From assembly GCF_943913695.1 (NCBI RefSeq), contig NZ_CALTZE010000040.1, positions 1 through 27,142 of the forward strand: a stretch of DNA of 27,142 bases. Reading direction: 5' to 3'. Made by a program: the position numbers and the translations under genes. Origin of the DNA: an uncultured Marmoricola sp. Lineage in GTDB: Bacteria > Actinomycetota > Actinomycetes > Propionibacteriales > Nocardioidaceae. Below the pieces are notes generated by a model, which was given only the letters and a program-made list of their open reading frames with translations, was not told where the DNA came from and made no database searches. Below are positions 14,854 through 21,782 of the stretch, one piece after another. How positions within the stretch are numbered: the first letter of the stretch is position 1; every line of letters starts with the position of its first letter.

Positions 14854-15438
14854 ATGCGCCCGGCCCCCGCTCCCGTCTCCCAGCGCGAGCGGCTGCTCCA
14901 GGCCGCCGCCGGGGTCACGGCCGAGCGCGGCTGGAGCGGGCTGACGATGGCGCGCCTGGCCGACCTGGTGGGGGTCAGCCGGCAGACGGTCTACAACGAG
15001 ATCGGCGGCAAGCCGCAGCTGGCCGAGGCCATGGTGATGCGCGAGCTCGAGCTCTTCCTGGCCCGCGTCGAGCAGGCCTTCGCCGACCACCCCGACGACC
15101 TGGTGCAGGCGATCGAGGCGGCCGCGGTCAACGTGCTGGAGCTGGCCGACACCGACCCGCTGCTGCACGCGGTGCTGCGCAGCACCCAGGGCGCCGAGTC
15201 CGACCTGCTGCCGCTGCTGACCACGCATTCGGAGATGCTGCTCGCCGCTGCCGGACAGGTCGTGGGCCAGCACGTCCGCGCCTATGACGTGCCGCTGCCG
15301 CCCGACCGGCTCCAGGTGCTCATCGACATGGTCATCCGGCTGGTGCTCAGCCACGTGATGCAGCCCTCCGGCACCCCCGAGGAGACCGCGGCCACGATCG
15401 CCTGGATCGCCGCGCGGGTGCTCGAGGTCGATGCCTGA
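14854..15438 (+). CDS. TetR-family regulator, AlkX-like
   Basis: This 194-residue one-component repressor type has an N-terminal helix-turn-helix (about 14-60, RERLLQAAAGVTAERGWSGLTMARLADLVGVSRQTVYNEIGGK) and an all-helical ligand domain. I chose the ATG at 14854 because TAGATT stands 7 bases upstream and it leaves a normal short N-terminal tail. In-frame alternatives are GTG 14827, which has GAGGAG 8 bases upstream, and ATG 14800. In Dietzia the TetR regulator AlkX, encoded after an AlkB-rubredoxin fusion gene, represses that operon and is released by fatty acids. The same arrangement here predicts control of alkB through the three operators at 13222-13308, as inference from position. Confidence 0.88.
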   Translation: MRPAPAPVSQRERLLQAAAGVTAERGWSGLTMARLADLVGVSRQTVYNEIGGKPQLAEAMVMRELELFLARVEQAFADHPDDLVQAIEAAAVNVLELADTDPLLHAVLRSTQGAESDLLPLLTTHSEMLLAAAGQVVGQHVRAYDVPLPPDRLQVLIDMVIRLVLSHVMQPSGTPEETAATIAWIAARVLEVDA

Positions 15439-15520
15439 GAAGACCGCGCTGAAAACTGCGATGACTCTGTCGGTGGTCTGAGGTCAACTACTCCTGACGA
15501 CACCGTCGAGAGGAGTGCGG

Positions 15521-16567
15521 ATGATCCAGGCGCGCGGGCTGGTGCAGACCTTCAGCACCAAGAGGGGGCGCACCAAGACCGAGGTGCGGGCGGTCGACGG
15601 GGTCGACCTCGACGTCGACGAGGGCGAGGTGGTGGGGTTCCTCGGGCCCAACGGCGCCGGCAAGACCACGACGCTGCGGATGCTGACCACGCTGCTGCGC
15701 CCCACGGCCGGCACCGCCACCGTGGCGGGCTACGACGTGGTGCGCGAGTCGGTGCAGGTGCGACGCAGCATCGGCTACGTCTCCCAGGCCGGCGGTGCCT
15801 TCTCCGGGGCGAGGGCCGGTGACGAGGTCGTCGACCACGGGATGCTCTACGGCATGGCGCGGGAGGCCGCCGTACGCCGCGGTCAGCAGCTCTTCGAGCA
15901 GCTCGACCTCCCCGGCCTCTGGACACGCACGCCGCGCCAGATGTCGGGCGGGCAGAAGCGCCGCCTCGACATCGCGATGGGCCTGGTGCACGACCCGACC
16001 CTGGTCTTCCTCGACGAGCCCACCACGGGGCTGGACCCCCAGGCGCGGGCCAACCTGTGGGAGCACATCTCGCGGCTGCGCACCGAGCAGGGCGCCACGG
16101 TCTTCCTGACCACCCACTACCTCGACGAGGCCGACGCCCTGGCCGACCGGATCCTGATCATCGACCGAGGCCGCATCGTGGCCGCCGACACCTCGGAGAA
16201 CCTCAAGGCCGCCGTCTCCGGCGACCTCGTGGAGCTCGAGGTGGCCGACGTCGCTCGCGTGGGCGAGGCCGCCGCCGCGCTGGAGACGATCGCGGGCGTG
16301 GTGGAGGTCGACGGACGGCGGGTCAGCGGACGGGTGGCGCGCGCCGGCCGCGCCGTGCCGGGCCTGGTGCGCGAGCTCGACCGCCGCGACCTGACCCTCG
16401 AGGCCATCGAGGTGCACCGGCCGACCCTCGACGACGTCTTCCTCACCCTGACCGGGCGCTCCCTGCGCGACGCCGAGCAGGCCGAGCAAGCCGAGCAGCC
16501 CGGGCAGCCCAGGCAGCCCAGCGCCGAGCACGAGCAGCCCACCGAGCCCCAGGACGTGACCGCATGA
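15521..16567 (+). CDS. ABC transporter ATP-binding protein (DrrA-like exporter)
   Basis: This 348-residue nucleotide-binding subunit starts at the ATG at 15521 with AGAGGAG 5 bases upstream. Walker A is GPNGAGKTT (42-50), the signature is MSGGQKRRLDIA, Walker B is LVFLDEP and the H-loop is TTHYLDEAD. The C-terminal extension ending in LDDVFLTLTGRSLRD is typical of the DrrA daunorubicin-resistance subfamily of ABC-2 exporters. It finishes in a Glu/Gln/Pro-rich tail with an AEQ-type triplet run (about 320-345) that looks disordered. Its stop overlaps the permease start by 4 bases (ATGA), so the pair form one coupled operon. The exported substrate cannot be read from sequence. Confidence 0.93.
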   Translation: MIQARGLVQTFSTKRGRTKTEVRAVDGVDLDVDEGEVVGFLGPNGAGKTTTLRMLTTLLRPTAGTATVAGYDVVRESVQVRRSIGYVSQAGGAFSGARAGDEVVDHGMLYGMAREAAVRRGQQLFEQLDLPGLWTRTPRQMSGGQKRRLDIAMGLVHDPTLVFLDEPTTGLDPQARANLWEHISRLRTEQGATVFLTTHYLDEADALADRILIIDRGRIVAADTSENLKAAVSGDLVELEVADVARVGEAAAALETIAGVVEVDGRRVSGRVARAGRAVPGLVRELDRRDLTLEAIEVHRPTLDDVFLTLTGRSLRDAEQAEQAEQPGQPRQPSAEHEQPTEPQDVTA

Positions 16568-17325
16568 ACTCCTTCGTCCACGACAGCCTCGTCGTCTTCC
16601 GGCGCCAGCTCCGGATGAACCTGCGCAACCCCGCGTGGGTCTTCATCGGGATCATGCAGCCGGTGCTCTACCTCGTGCTGTTCGGACCGCTGCTGGAGCC
16701 CTTGGTGGCCAGCTTCGGCACCGACGTCAACGCCTACACCTTCCTGGTGCCGGGCCTGCTGGTGCAGCTCGGCATGTTCGGCGCGTTCTTCGCCGGCTTC
16801 GGCCTGATCGGGGAGTGGCGCGAGGGCGTCATCGAGGCCGAGCGGGTCACCCCGGCCAGCCGCACCGCGCTGTTGGTCGGCCGGCTGCTGCGCGACGTGC
16901 TGCAGCTCTTCGTGCAGGCAGCGATCCTGGTCGGCCTCGGCATCGCGATGGGCATGCGCGCCACCGTCGGCGGCGTGGTCTCCGGAGTGCTGATCACCCT
17001 GCTCGTGGGCGGTGCGTGCGCGGCGGCGTCCAACGCGCTGGCCCTGACCACCAAGAGCGAGGACGTGATGGCGCCGGTCATCAACGTCGTGATGATGCCG
17101 GTGCTGCTGCTGTCGGGCATCCTGCTGCCGATGACCATCGGCCCCTCGTGGCTGCAGCGGGTCAGCGACTTCATGCCGTTCCGCTGGATCGTCGACGCCG
17201 TGCGCGGCAGCTTCGCCGGCGAGTGGGCCGGCAACGCGATGGCGTGGGGGGTCGGCTGGGCCCTGGTGCTCTTCGTGCTCGGGCTGTGGTGGGGCACCTC
17301 GACCTTCCGCCGTGAGAACGCCTGA
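16564..17325 (+). CDS. ABC-2 type transporter permease
   Basis: This 253-residue membrane subunit is the partner of the ATPase encoded just upstream, with overlapping stop and start codons. About six hydrophobic helices are seen. The first follows the amphipathic RRQLRMNLRNPAW, and the protein contains the ABC-2 family motif region LLSGILLPMTIGPSWLQRVSDFMPFRWIVDAVR. A two-gene, DrrAB-like exporter of a drug, lipid or other hydrophobic molecule is likely. There is no clear link to the hydrocarbon block next door. Confidence 0.92.
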   Translation: MNSFVHDSLVVFRRQLRMNLRNPAWVFIGIMQPVLYLVLFGPLLEPLVASFGTDVNAYTFLVPGLLVQLGMFGAFFAGFGLIGEWREGVIEAERVTPASRTALLVGRLLRDVLQLFVQAAILVGLGIAMGMRATVGGVVSGVLITLLVGGACAAASNALALTTKSEDVMAPVINVVMMPVLLLSGILLPMTIGPSWLQRVSDFMPFRWIVDAVRGSFAGEWAGNAMAWGVGWALVLFVLGLWWGTSTFRRENA

Positions 17326-17326
17326 C

Positions 17327-17344
17327 CCGGGCTGGTTTGCCCGG
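17327..17344 (+). terminator. Hairpin directly after the ABC permease
   Basis: CCGGGC (17327-17332) and GCCCGG (17339-17344) form a perfect 6-bp stem around TGGTTT, 1 base after the permease stop codon. There is no T-run, so it would be an atypical actinobacterial terminator at best. Confidence 0.4.
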
Positions 17345-17345
17345 T

Positions 17346-17351
17346 TACCCT
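17346..17351 (+). promoter_or_regulatory. -10 box for a leaderless lipoprotein message
   Basis: TACCCT ends 6 bases before the ATG at 17358, and no Shine-Dalgarno site is visible. Confidence 0.45.
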
Positions 17352-17357
17352 CGATGA

Positions 17358-18581
17358 ATGTGCGACGACGGCCTCACGCTGCGCCGCCGTCACGTCCTCG
17401 GGATGCTCGGGGTGCTGCCCGTCGCCGCTGCGTGCGGCGCCCGAGGTGACGGGGCCGACGGTGCCTCGGGCCCCGAGGCGGCCCCCTCGGCGACCGGCAG
17501 CGGGAAGCCGCAGCAGGTGGCCGACCCCGACATGGCCGTCGAGGCGCCTGGCCCCTTCGAGCCCCCGATCCTCTCCTCCGACATCCTGGTCTACGGCCAG
17601 GACACCCTCGGCGACGACGTCCTCGAGCAGCTCCGCGCGATCGAGGAGGTCGGGGTGGTGGAGCCGATGGCGATGGGCTCCTTCTTCGTCGACGACCGCC
17701 AGGTGACCTACGCCGCCGTCGACGTCGCGAGCTTCCGCAACTTCACCCAGGCCGGCACCGCCCAGACCCAGGAGGTCTGGGACCGCGTGGCGGGTGGCGA
17801 GATCTGCGTCGAGCCGGCCCTCGGACGCCGGCTGCAGGACGACCAGGGCAACCTGCGCATCGGCAACGAGTCCGACGCCACCACGATCCACATCGGCGCC
17901 TTCGCCGCGCTGCTGCCCTCGACCGTCGCCCGGCGCATCGACGCCATCGTCAACACCAAGTGGGCCGAGGAGCTGGGGATGGTGCCGAGCAACGCCGCCC
18001 TCCTGGCGATGGGCACCCCCTCGCCGCAGAAGCTGCGCCCTCGGCTGACAAAGATCGCCGGCGACCAGGCCAGCGTGCTGATCCTCGGTCCCGACCTCGA
18101 CCTCGACGCCGCCCAGACCGCGGTGCTGGTCGGCGGCTCGGTGGCGCAGGCGGTGGGCTCCTTCAGCTACACCGCCAACCCCGACGGCACCGTCAACCCC
18201 GACCCGGCGTGGGTCAAGGCCAACATCACCACGATGCAGATGCCGATCATCGGCTCGGTGACCGGTCACCGGGTGATGCTGCCGCAGCTCCAGGCCGCCC
18301 TGCGCGACGTGGTCGCCGCCGGGCTGTCGAAGGCGATCTACACCTACGACGGCTGCTACGTGCCGCGCTTCATCGCCAAGGACCCCTCGCGCGGGCTCTC
18401 CTTCCACACCTTCGGCACCGCCATCGACCTCAACGCCGCCGACAACTACCGCGGCATCGCCGGCAAGATGGACCGCACGGTGGTGGCGATCTTCAAGCGC
18501 TGGGGCTTCGCCTGGGGCGGCGACTGGAGCTACACCGACCCCATGCACTTCGAGCTGGCGACGCTGAAGAAGCCCGGCTGA
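17358..18581 (+). CDS. Lipoprotein with C-terminal M15 (VanY/D,D-carboxypeptidase-like) domain
   Basis: This 407-residue exported protein has an N-terminal signal with a twin-arginine-like RRRHVLG (9-15) and a lipobox LPVAAAC (20-26), so it is probably lipidated at Cys26 and held on the outer face of the membrane. A low-complexity linker leads to a region (about 70-300) with no family I recognise. The C-terminus carries the zinc-peptidase M15 motifs SFHTFGTAIDLN (His350, Asp357) and TDPMHFEL (His397), the three expected metal ligands. Peptidoglycan peptide cleavage is the likely activity, as inference from the family. The gene is read from its own leaderless-type promoter and converges on the beta-propeller lipoprotein gene. 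Confidence 0.82.
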   Translation: MCDDGLTLRRRHVLGMLGVLPVAAACGARGDGADGASGPEAAPSATGSGKPQQVADPDMAVEAPGPFEPPILSSDILVYGQDTLGDDVLEQLRAIEEVGVVEPMAMGSFFVDDRQVTYAAVDVASFRNFTQAGTAQTQEVWDRVAGGEICVEPALGRRLQDDQGNLRIGNESDATTIHIGAFAALLPSTVARRIDAIVNTKWAEELGMVPSNAALLAMGTPSPQKLRPRLTKIAGDQASVLILGPDLDLDAAQTAVLVGGSVAQAVGSFSYTANPDGTVNPDPAWVKANITTMQMPIIGSVTGHRVMLPQLQAALRDVVAAGLSKAIYTYDGCYVPRFIAKDPSRGLSFHTFGTAIDLNAADNYRGIAGKMDRTVVAIFKRWGFAWGGDWSYTDPMHFELATLKKPG

Positions 18582-18605
18582 GCCGACGGCCACCGCCTCG
18601 AGTGG

Positions 18606-19592
18606 TCAGCACCCCTGGGTCGCCACGTCGATCGGCACCAGCAGCAGGGCGCCGTCGAGAGGCGAGCTGACGACGACCGTGTCGCCCACCAATGTCGCGT
18701 CGACGTTGCCGTCGATCACGCGCGGCAGCTCGCCCAGGGCACACGTGGCCGCCAGCGTGCCGTCCGCCTCGACCGTGAGCAGCGTCGGGCCGACGGCGGA
18801 GACCACCAGGACCCCGCCGTCGGGGAGGGGCACCACGGCGTGGGGGGTGTCCACCTCCGCGAGCCGCTGCCGCTCCCGCAGGCTCTCGGCGTCCACGGCC
18901 ACCACCTCCTCGGTGTCGGTGCACGCGACCCACACCAGACCCCGGGTCTCGGCGAGACCCTGCGGTCCGCCGCACAGGCGCTGGGTGGTGCGCACCCCCC
19001 GCGAGGTGATCCGCGTGAGCGTGCCGTCGCCGTAGGAGCTGACCCAGAGTCCCGACTCACCCGACGCCGCGAGCCTGGGCTGGGCGCCCACCGGCACTCT
19101 GCGCTGCACGCTGCCGTCGTCGGGGTCGAGCGCGAGCGCCTCACCTCCCGCCTGGTCGACCACCCAGAGCTCACCCGCGTGCAGGGCCATGCCCTCGGGC
19201 TCGGCGGCGATGCCGGTCCAGCGCTGGGCGCGACCGTCCTCCAGACGCACCACGGCGCCCTCACCGAAGGCGCTGACCCAGGTCGTCCCGGCGCGGGTGA
19301 CGACCCGCAGGGGGATCTCGCCGATCGCGGTCTCCTCCAGGACCTCTGCACGCGGTCGGAGACCCACTCGGGCCAGTCGCCCGGTCTCCGCGAGGGCCAC
19401 CAGCACGTCGTCCCCCTGGGCCGCCAGCCCGATCGGCCGGCCGCCGACCTCGACGCGGGTCACTGCCTCCGGGAGGGCCGGGGCGCTCGGGCCCGACGAG
19501 GTGTCGTCGGGGGTGGGCTCGTCGTCGGATGCCGGCGTGGCGCCGCACGCCGTGAGCAGGAGCAGCACCGGCAGCCATCGCGTGAGCAGCAC
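18606..19592 (-). CDS. Beta-propeller (YVTN/NHL-type) lipoprotein
   Basis: This protein is 328 residues from the GTG at 19592, chosen because a lipoprotein signal LLLLTAC (10-16, Cys16) follows directly and a -10-like TACCGT stands 6 bases upstream. A longer in-frame opening would place the signal peptide inside the protein. After a disordered Asp/Pro/Ser linker come about six blade-like repeats with the pattern G-x-L-W-V/V-W-V, for example GELWVVDQAGG, SGLWVSSYGDGTLTRI and GLVWVACTDTEEVVAVD, as in extracytoplasmic six/seven-bladed propellers such as Vgb- or YVTN-type proteins. It ends in a lone Cys. No catalytic residues are apparent. A binding or scaffold role at the cell surface is inferred. 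Confidence 0.82.
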   Translation of the reverse strand: MLLTRWLPVLLLLTACGATPASDDEPTPDDTSSGPSAPALPEAVTRVEVGGRPIGLAAQGDDVLVALAETGRLARVGLRPRAEVLEETAIGEIPLRVVTRAGTTWVSAFGEGAVVRLEDGRAQRWTGIAAEPEGMALHAGELWVVDQAGGEALALDPDDGSVQRRVPVGAQPRLAASGESGLWVSSYGDGTLTRITSRGVRTTQRLCGGPQGLAETRGLVWVACTDTEEVVAVDAESLRERQRLAEVDTPHAVVPLPDGGVLVVSAVGPTLLTVEADGTLAATCALGELPRVIDGNVDATLVGDTVVVSSPLDGALLLVPIDVATQGC

Positions 19593-19598
19593 GGGTGG

Positions 19599-19604
19599 AC
19601 GGTA
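19599..19604 (-). promoter_or_regulatory. -10 box for the beta-propeller gene
   Basis: TACCGT on the minus strand ends 6 bases before the GTG start, and no Shine-Dalgarno is present. Confidence 0.4.
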
Positions 19605-19656
19605 GGCGTGCTCCCGGACCGGTCGTCCGAACCTGACATCGTGGCAGGATCGGCCC

Positions 19657-20439
19657 ATGCGCATCGCGGAGTTCGCCCGCTGCACCGGCATCTCCGTGCG
19701 GGCGCTGCGGCACTACGAGGCGCAGGGCTGGCTCAGGCCCGCGGGAGCCACCGTGGGCGGCCACCGCCGTTACCACCGCGACCAGCTGGTCACGGCGCGC
19801 GTGCTGGTGGCGCTGCACCGGGCGGGGCTCCCCCTGGGCGACGCGGCCGAGGCAGCCTCCACCCGTGACCCCGCGCTGCTCACGGCGGGAGCCGAGCAGC
19901 TGGAGGCCTGGGCCCGGGTGCTGCGTGACGCGGTGCAGGGCCCACCGGTCGCCGGCGTGCTGGAGCACCGGCAGCTCCCGGGAGCCGCGGGAGTGGTCGC
20001 TCGGGTGAGCGTGCCCGTCGACCGGGTCGCCGACTCGGTGCGCGAGCTGCGCGTCGCCCTCCTCGGCGGACGTGCCGATGTGCGCCGCCGTCGCCATCCC
20101 ACGTGGCCCGACGGACCCGACGGGCCGTGGGTCGAGCTGCTGCGACCGGCGTACGCCGACCAGGTGCTCGACGTCCGCGTCTTCCTGCCGTGGCCCGCGC
20201 AGCGCGAGGTGCCCCCGGGTGCGTCGAGGGTCCGCTCAGCCGCGGTGAGCGTGCACGCGACGAGGGTGGCGGACTGGGAGCGCGCCACCCTGGCGCAGGT
20301 GCACGCGGCCCACCGTGCGGTGGACGCAGCTCCGGCCGACACCTGCTGTCGGGGCGGTCGGCGCTGGCAGCTCTATGACGCACCCATGCAGCGGATGTGG
20401 GTGGCGCGGGAGTGCCTCAGCGCAGCGACTCCTCGATGA
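19657..20439 (+). CDS. MerR-family transcriptional regulator
   Basis: This 260-residue protein has a clear N-terminal MerR winged helix (1-70): MRIAEFARCTGISVRALRHYEAQGWLRPAG and the wing GGHRRYHRDQLVTARVLVALHRAGLPL. The C-terminal part (about 100-260) is longer than in simple metal sensors and is rich in Arg/Asp/Val. It ends with a Cys-Cys pair in DTCCRGG and a further Cys near the C-terminus, which might bind a metal or thiol, but no known effector domain is recognised. CAGGAT lies 6 bases before the ATG, suggesting a leaderless message divergent from the beta-propeller gene. Its 3' end overlaps the convergent small gene by 23 bases. Confidence 0.85.
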   Translation: MRIAEFARCTGISVRALRHYEAQGWLRPAGATVGGHRRYHRDQLVTARVLVALHRAGLPLGDAAEAASTRDPALLTAGAEQLEAWARVLRDAVQGPPVAGVLEHRQLPGAAGVVARVSVPVDRVADSVRELRVALLGGRADVRRRRHPTWPDGPDGPWVELLRPAYADQVLDVRVFLPWPAQREVPPGASRVRSAAVSVHATRVADWERATLAQVHAAHRAVDAAPADTCCRGGRRWQLYDAPMQRMWVARECLSAATPR

Positions 20440-20698
20440 GTTCGCGCACCATGTCCGGGTCGAGGCCGGGGTCGACCTCGAGCCAGGCGTTCTGCTGGTC
20501 CTTGTAGTGGCGACCGTGTCTCTCCTCGACCAGGGCGCGCACCCGCTCGGGCGACAGGCGCACGACCACGTGCCCGCGGCTGGTCATCGCGCGCACGCCG
20601 GAGGTGACCAGACTGCCGCGTGAGTTGCGTGTGACGTCCGGCCGCTCGGCGAGCTCTGCTGCCAGCCGGTCGAAGAGCTCGGAGGGCGACTCGGTCAT
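20417..20698 (-). CDS. Small protein, possibly MmcQ/YjbR- or TfoX-N-like
   Basis: This 93-residue protein is read from the ATG at 20698. An in-frame GTG at 20713 would add five residues. The pattern SRGHVVVRLSPERVRALVEE, followed by KDQQNAWLEVDP and a C-terminal helix, faintly recalls MmcQ/YjbR and TfoX N-terminal folds, small single-domain proteins of mostly unknown function. I would not press the assignment. CACACT (20710-20705) lies 6 bases before the ATG. The gene converges on and overlaps merR and diverges from the quinone oxidoreductase gene. Confidence 0.7.
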   Translation of the reverse strand: MTESPSELFDRLAAELAERPDVTRNSRGSLVTSGVRAMTSRGHVVVRLSPERVRALVEERHGRHYKDQQNAWLEVDPGLDPDMVRELIEESLR

Positions 20699-20703
20699 CC
20701 GGC

Positions 20704-20710
20704 TAGTGTG
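20704..20710. promoter_or_regulatory. Overlapping divergent -10 boxes
   Basis: TAGTGT (20704-20709, plus) ends 6 bases before the ATG at 20716. CACACT (20710-20705, minus) ends 6 bases before the ATG at 20698. The two boxes use the same bases on opposite strands, within the 17 bases separating the start codons. Confidence 0.45.
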
Positions 20711-20715
20711 CACGC

Positions 20716-21699
20716 ATGCGCTCAGCCCGCGTCGTGAGCACCGACGGTCCGGAAGCAGTGAGGATCCAGGAGATCCCGGAGCCGGTGGCCGGTGAGGGCG
20801 AGGTGCTCGTCGAGGTGCGAGCCGTCGGCCTCTCCTTCCCCGACCTGCTGCTGAGCCGGGGGGAGTACCAGGTGCGGCCCGAGACGCCGTTCACCCTCGG
20901 CGTCGACCTCAGCGGCGTCGTCCGGTCGGCGCCGGACGGCTCCGGCCTCGCCGCGGGCGACTGCGTCGCCGCGGTGCTGCCGTACGGCGGCGCGGCCGAG
21001 GTCGTCGCGGTCGGGACCGACGCCGTCTTCCCCCTGCCCGAGACCCTCAGCTTCGAGCAGGGTGCTGCGGTGCCGATGAACTACCTGACCGCGCACTTCG
21101 CGCTGGCCGACCGGGGCGGTGTGGGCGAGGGCGACACTGTGCTCGTCACCGGTGCCGCCGGCGGGGTGGGCACGGCCACGATCCAGGTCGCCAAGGGGCT
21201 GGGCGCCCGCAGCATCGCCCTGGTCTCGACCGAGGCCAAGGCCGAGGTCGCACGTGAGGCCGGTGCCGACGAGGTGGTGGTCGGCGAGGGCTTCCGCGAC
21301 CGCGTTAAGGAGCTCACCGAGGGCCGCGGGGTCGACGCGGTGCTCGACGTCGTCGGTGGCGACATCACCACCGACCTGCTCCGCAGTCTCGCGCCGCTCG
21401 GGCGCCTGCTCGTGGTCGGCTTCGCGGCCGGCTCGATCCCGCAGGTGCGCGTCAACCGGCTGCTGCTCAACAACGTCGACGTGCGCGGCGTCGGCTGGGG
21501 CGCCTACGCCATGGTGCGGCCGGGGTTCATGCGGCGGCAGTGGGAGGCGCTGGTGCCGATGATCGAGGCGGGCGTGGTCGCGCCGCCCATCGGGGCGACG
21601 TACCCCCTGGAGCAGGTGGGGCAGGCACTGCAGGAGATGCAGGATCGGGCAACTCTGGGCAAGTCGGTCATCGTGCTGGAGAACGTCACGCGCCCGTGA
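20716..21699 (+). CDS. Zinc-free medium-chain reductase, NADPH:quinone oxidoreductase type
   Basis: This 327-residue member of the medium-chain dehydrogenase/reductase superfamily matches the QOR branch. It has a GroES-like N-domain with SFPDLLLSRGEYQVRPETPFTLGVDLSG and a Rossmann domain with VLVTGAAGGVGTATIQVAKGLGA (about 140-162), the NADPH-binding signature. The cysteines and histidines that bind catalytic zinc in alcohol dehydrogenases are absent. Typical members reduce quinones or enones/enoyl thioesters, and the substrate here is unknown. TAGTGT lies 6 bases before the ATG, so the message is probably leaderless. Confidence 0.92.
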   Translation: MRSARVVSTDGPEAVRIQEIPEPVAGEGEVLVEVRAVGLSFPDLLLSRGEYQVRPETPFTLGVDLSGVVRSAPDGSGLAAGDCVAAVLPYGGAAEVVAVGTDAVFPLPETLSFEQGAAVPMNYLTAHFALADRGGVGEGDTVLVTGAAGGVGTATIQVAKGLGARSIALVSTEAKAEVAREAGADEVVVGEGFRDRVKELTEGRGVDAVLDVVGGDITTDLLRSLAPLGRLLVVGFAAGSIPQVRVNRLLLNNVDVRGVGWGAYAMVRPGFMRRQWEALVPMIEAGVVAPPIGATYPLEQVGQALQEMQDRATLGKSVIVLENVTRP

Positions 21700-21709
21700 C
21701 CCGCGGTGC

Positions 21710-21738
21710 TTGACCCGCCCCGGGGGCAGCCGGAGACT
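21710..21738 (+). promoter_or_regulatory. Candidate promoter of the permease gene
   Basis: TTGACC (21710-21715) is followed after 17 bases by GAGACT (21733-21738). The -35 is good and the -10 is weak. It lies in the 83-base gap before the permease gene and overlaps the inverted repeat at 21726-21754. Confidence 0.35.
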
Positions 21739-21754
21739 CAGGCAACTCGGCTGC
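21726..21754. repeat. Inverted repeat in the permease leader
   Basis: GCAGCCG (21726-21732) and CGGCTGC (21748-21754) are exact reverse complements 15 bases apart, just upstream of the permease ribosome binding site AAGGAG (21771-21776). It could be an operator, an mRNA hairpin or a weak terminator for the upstream gene. Confidence 0.5.
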
Positions 21755-21782
21755 TCGGGCCCGGTCCCTGAAGGAGTGCCCC

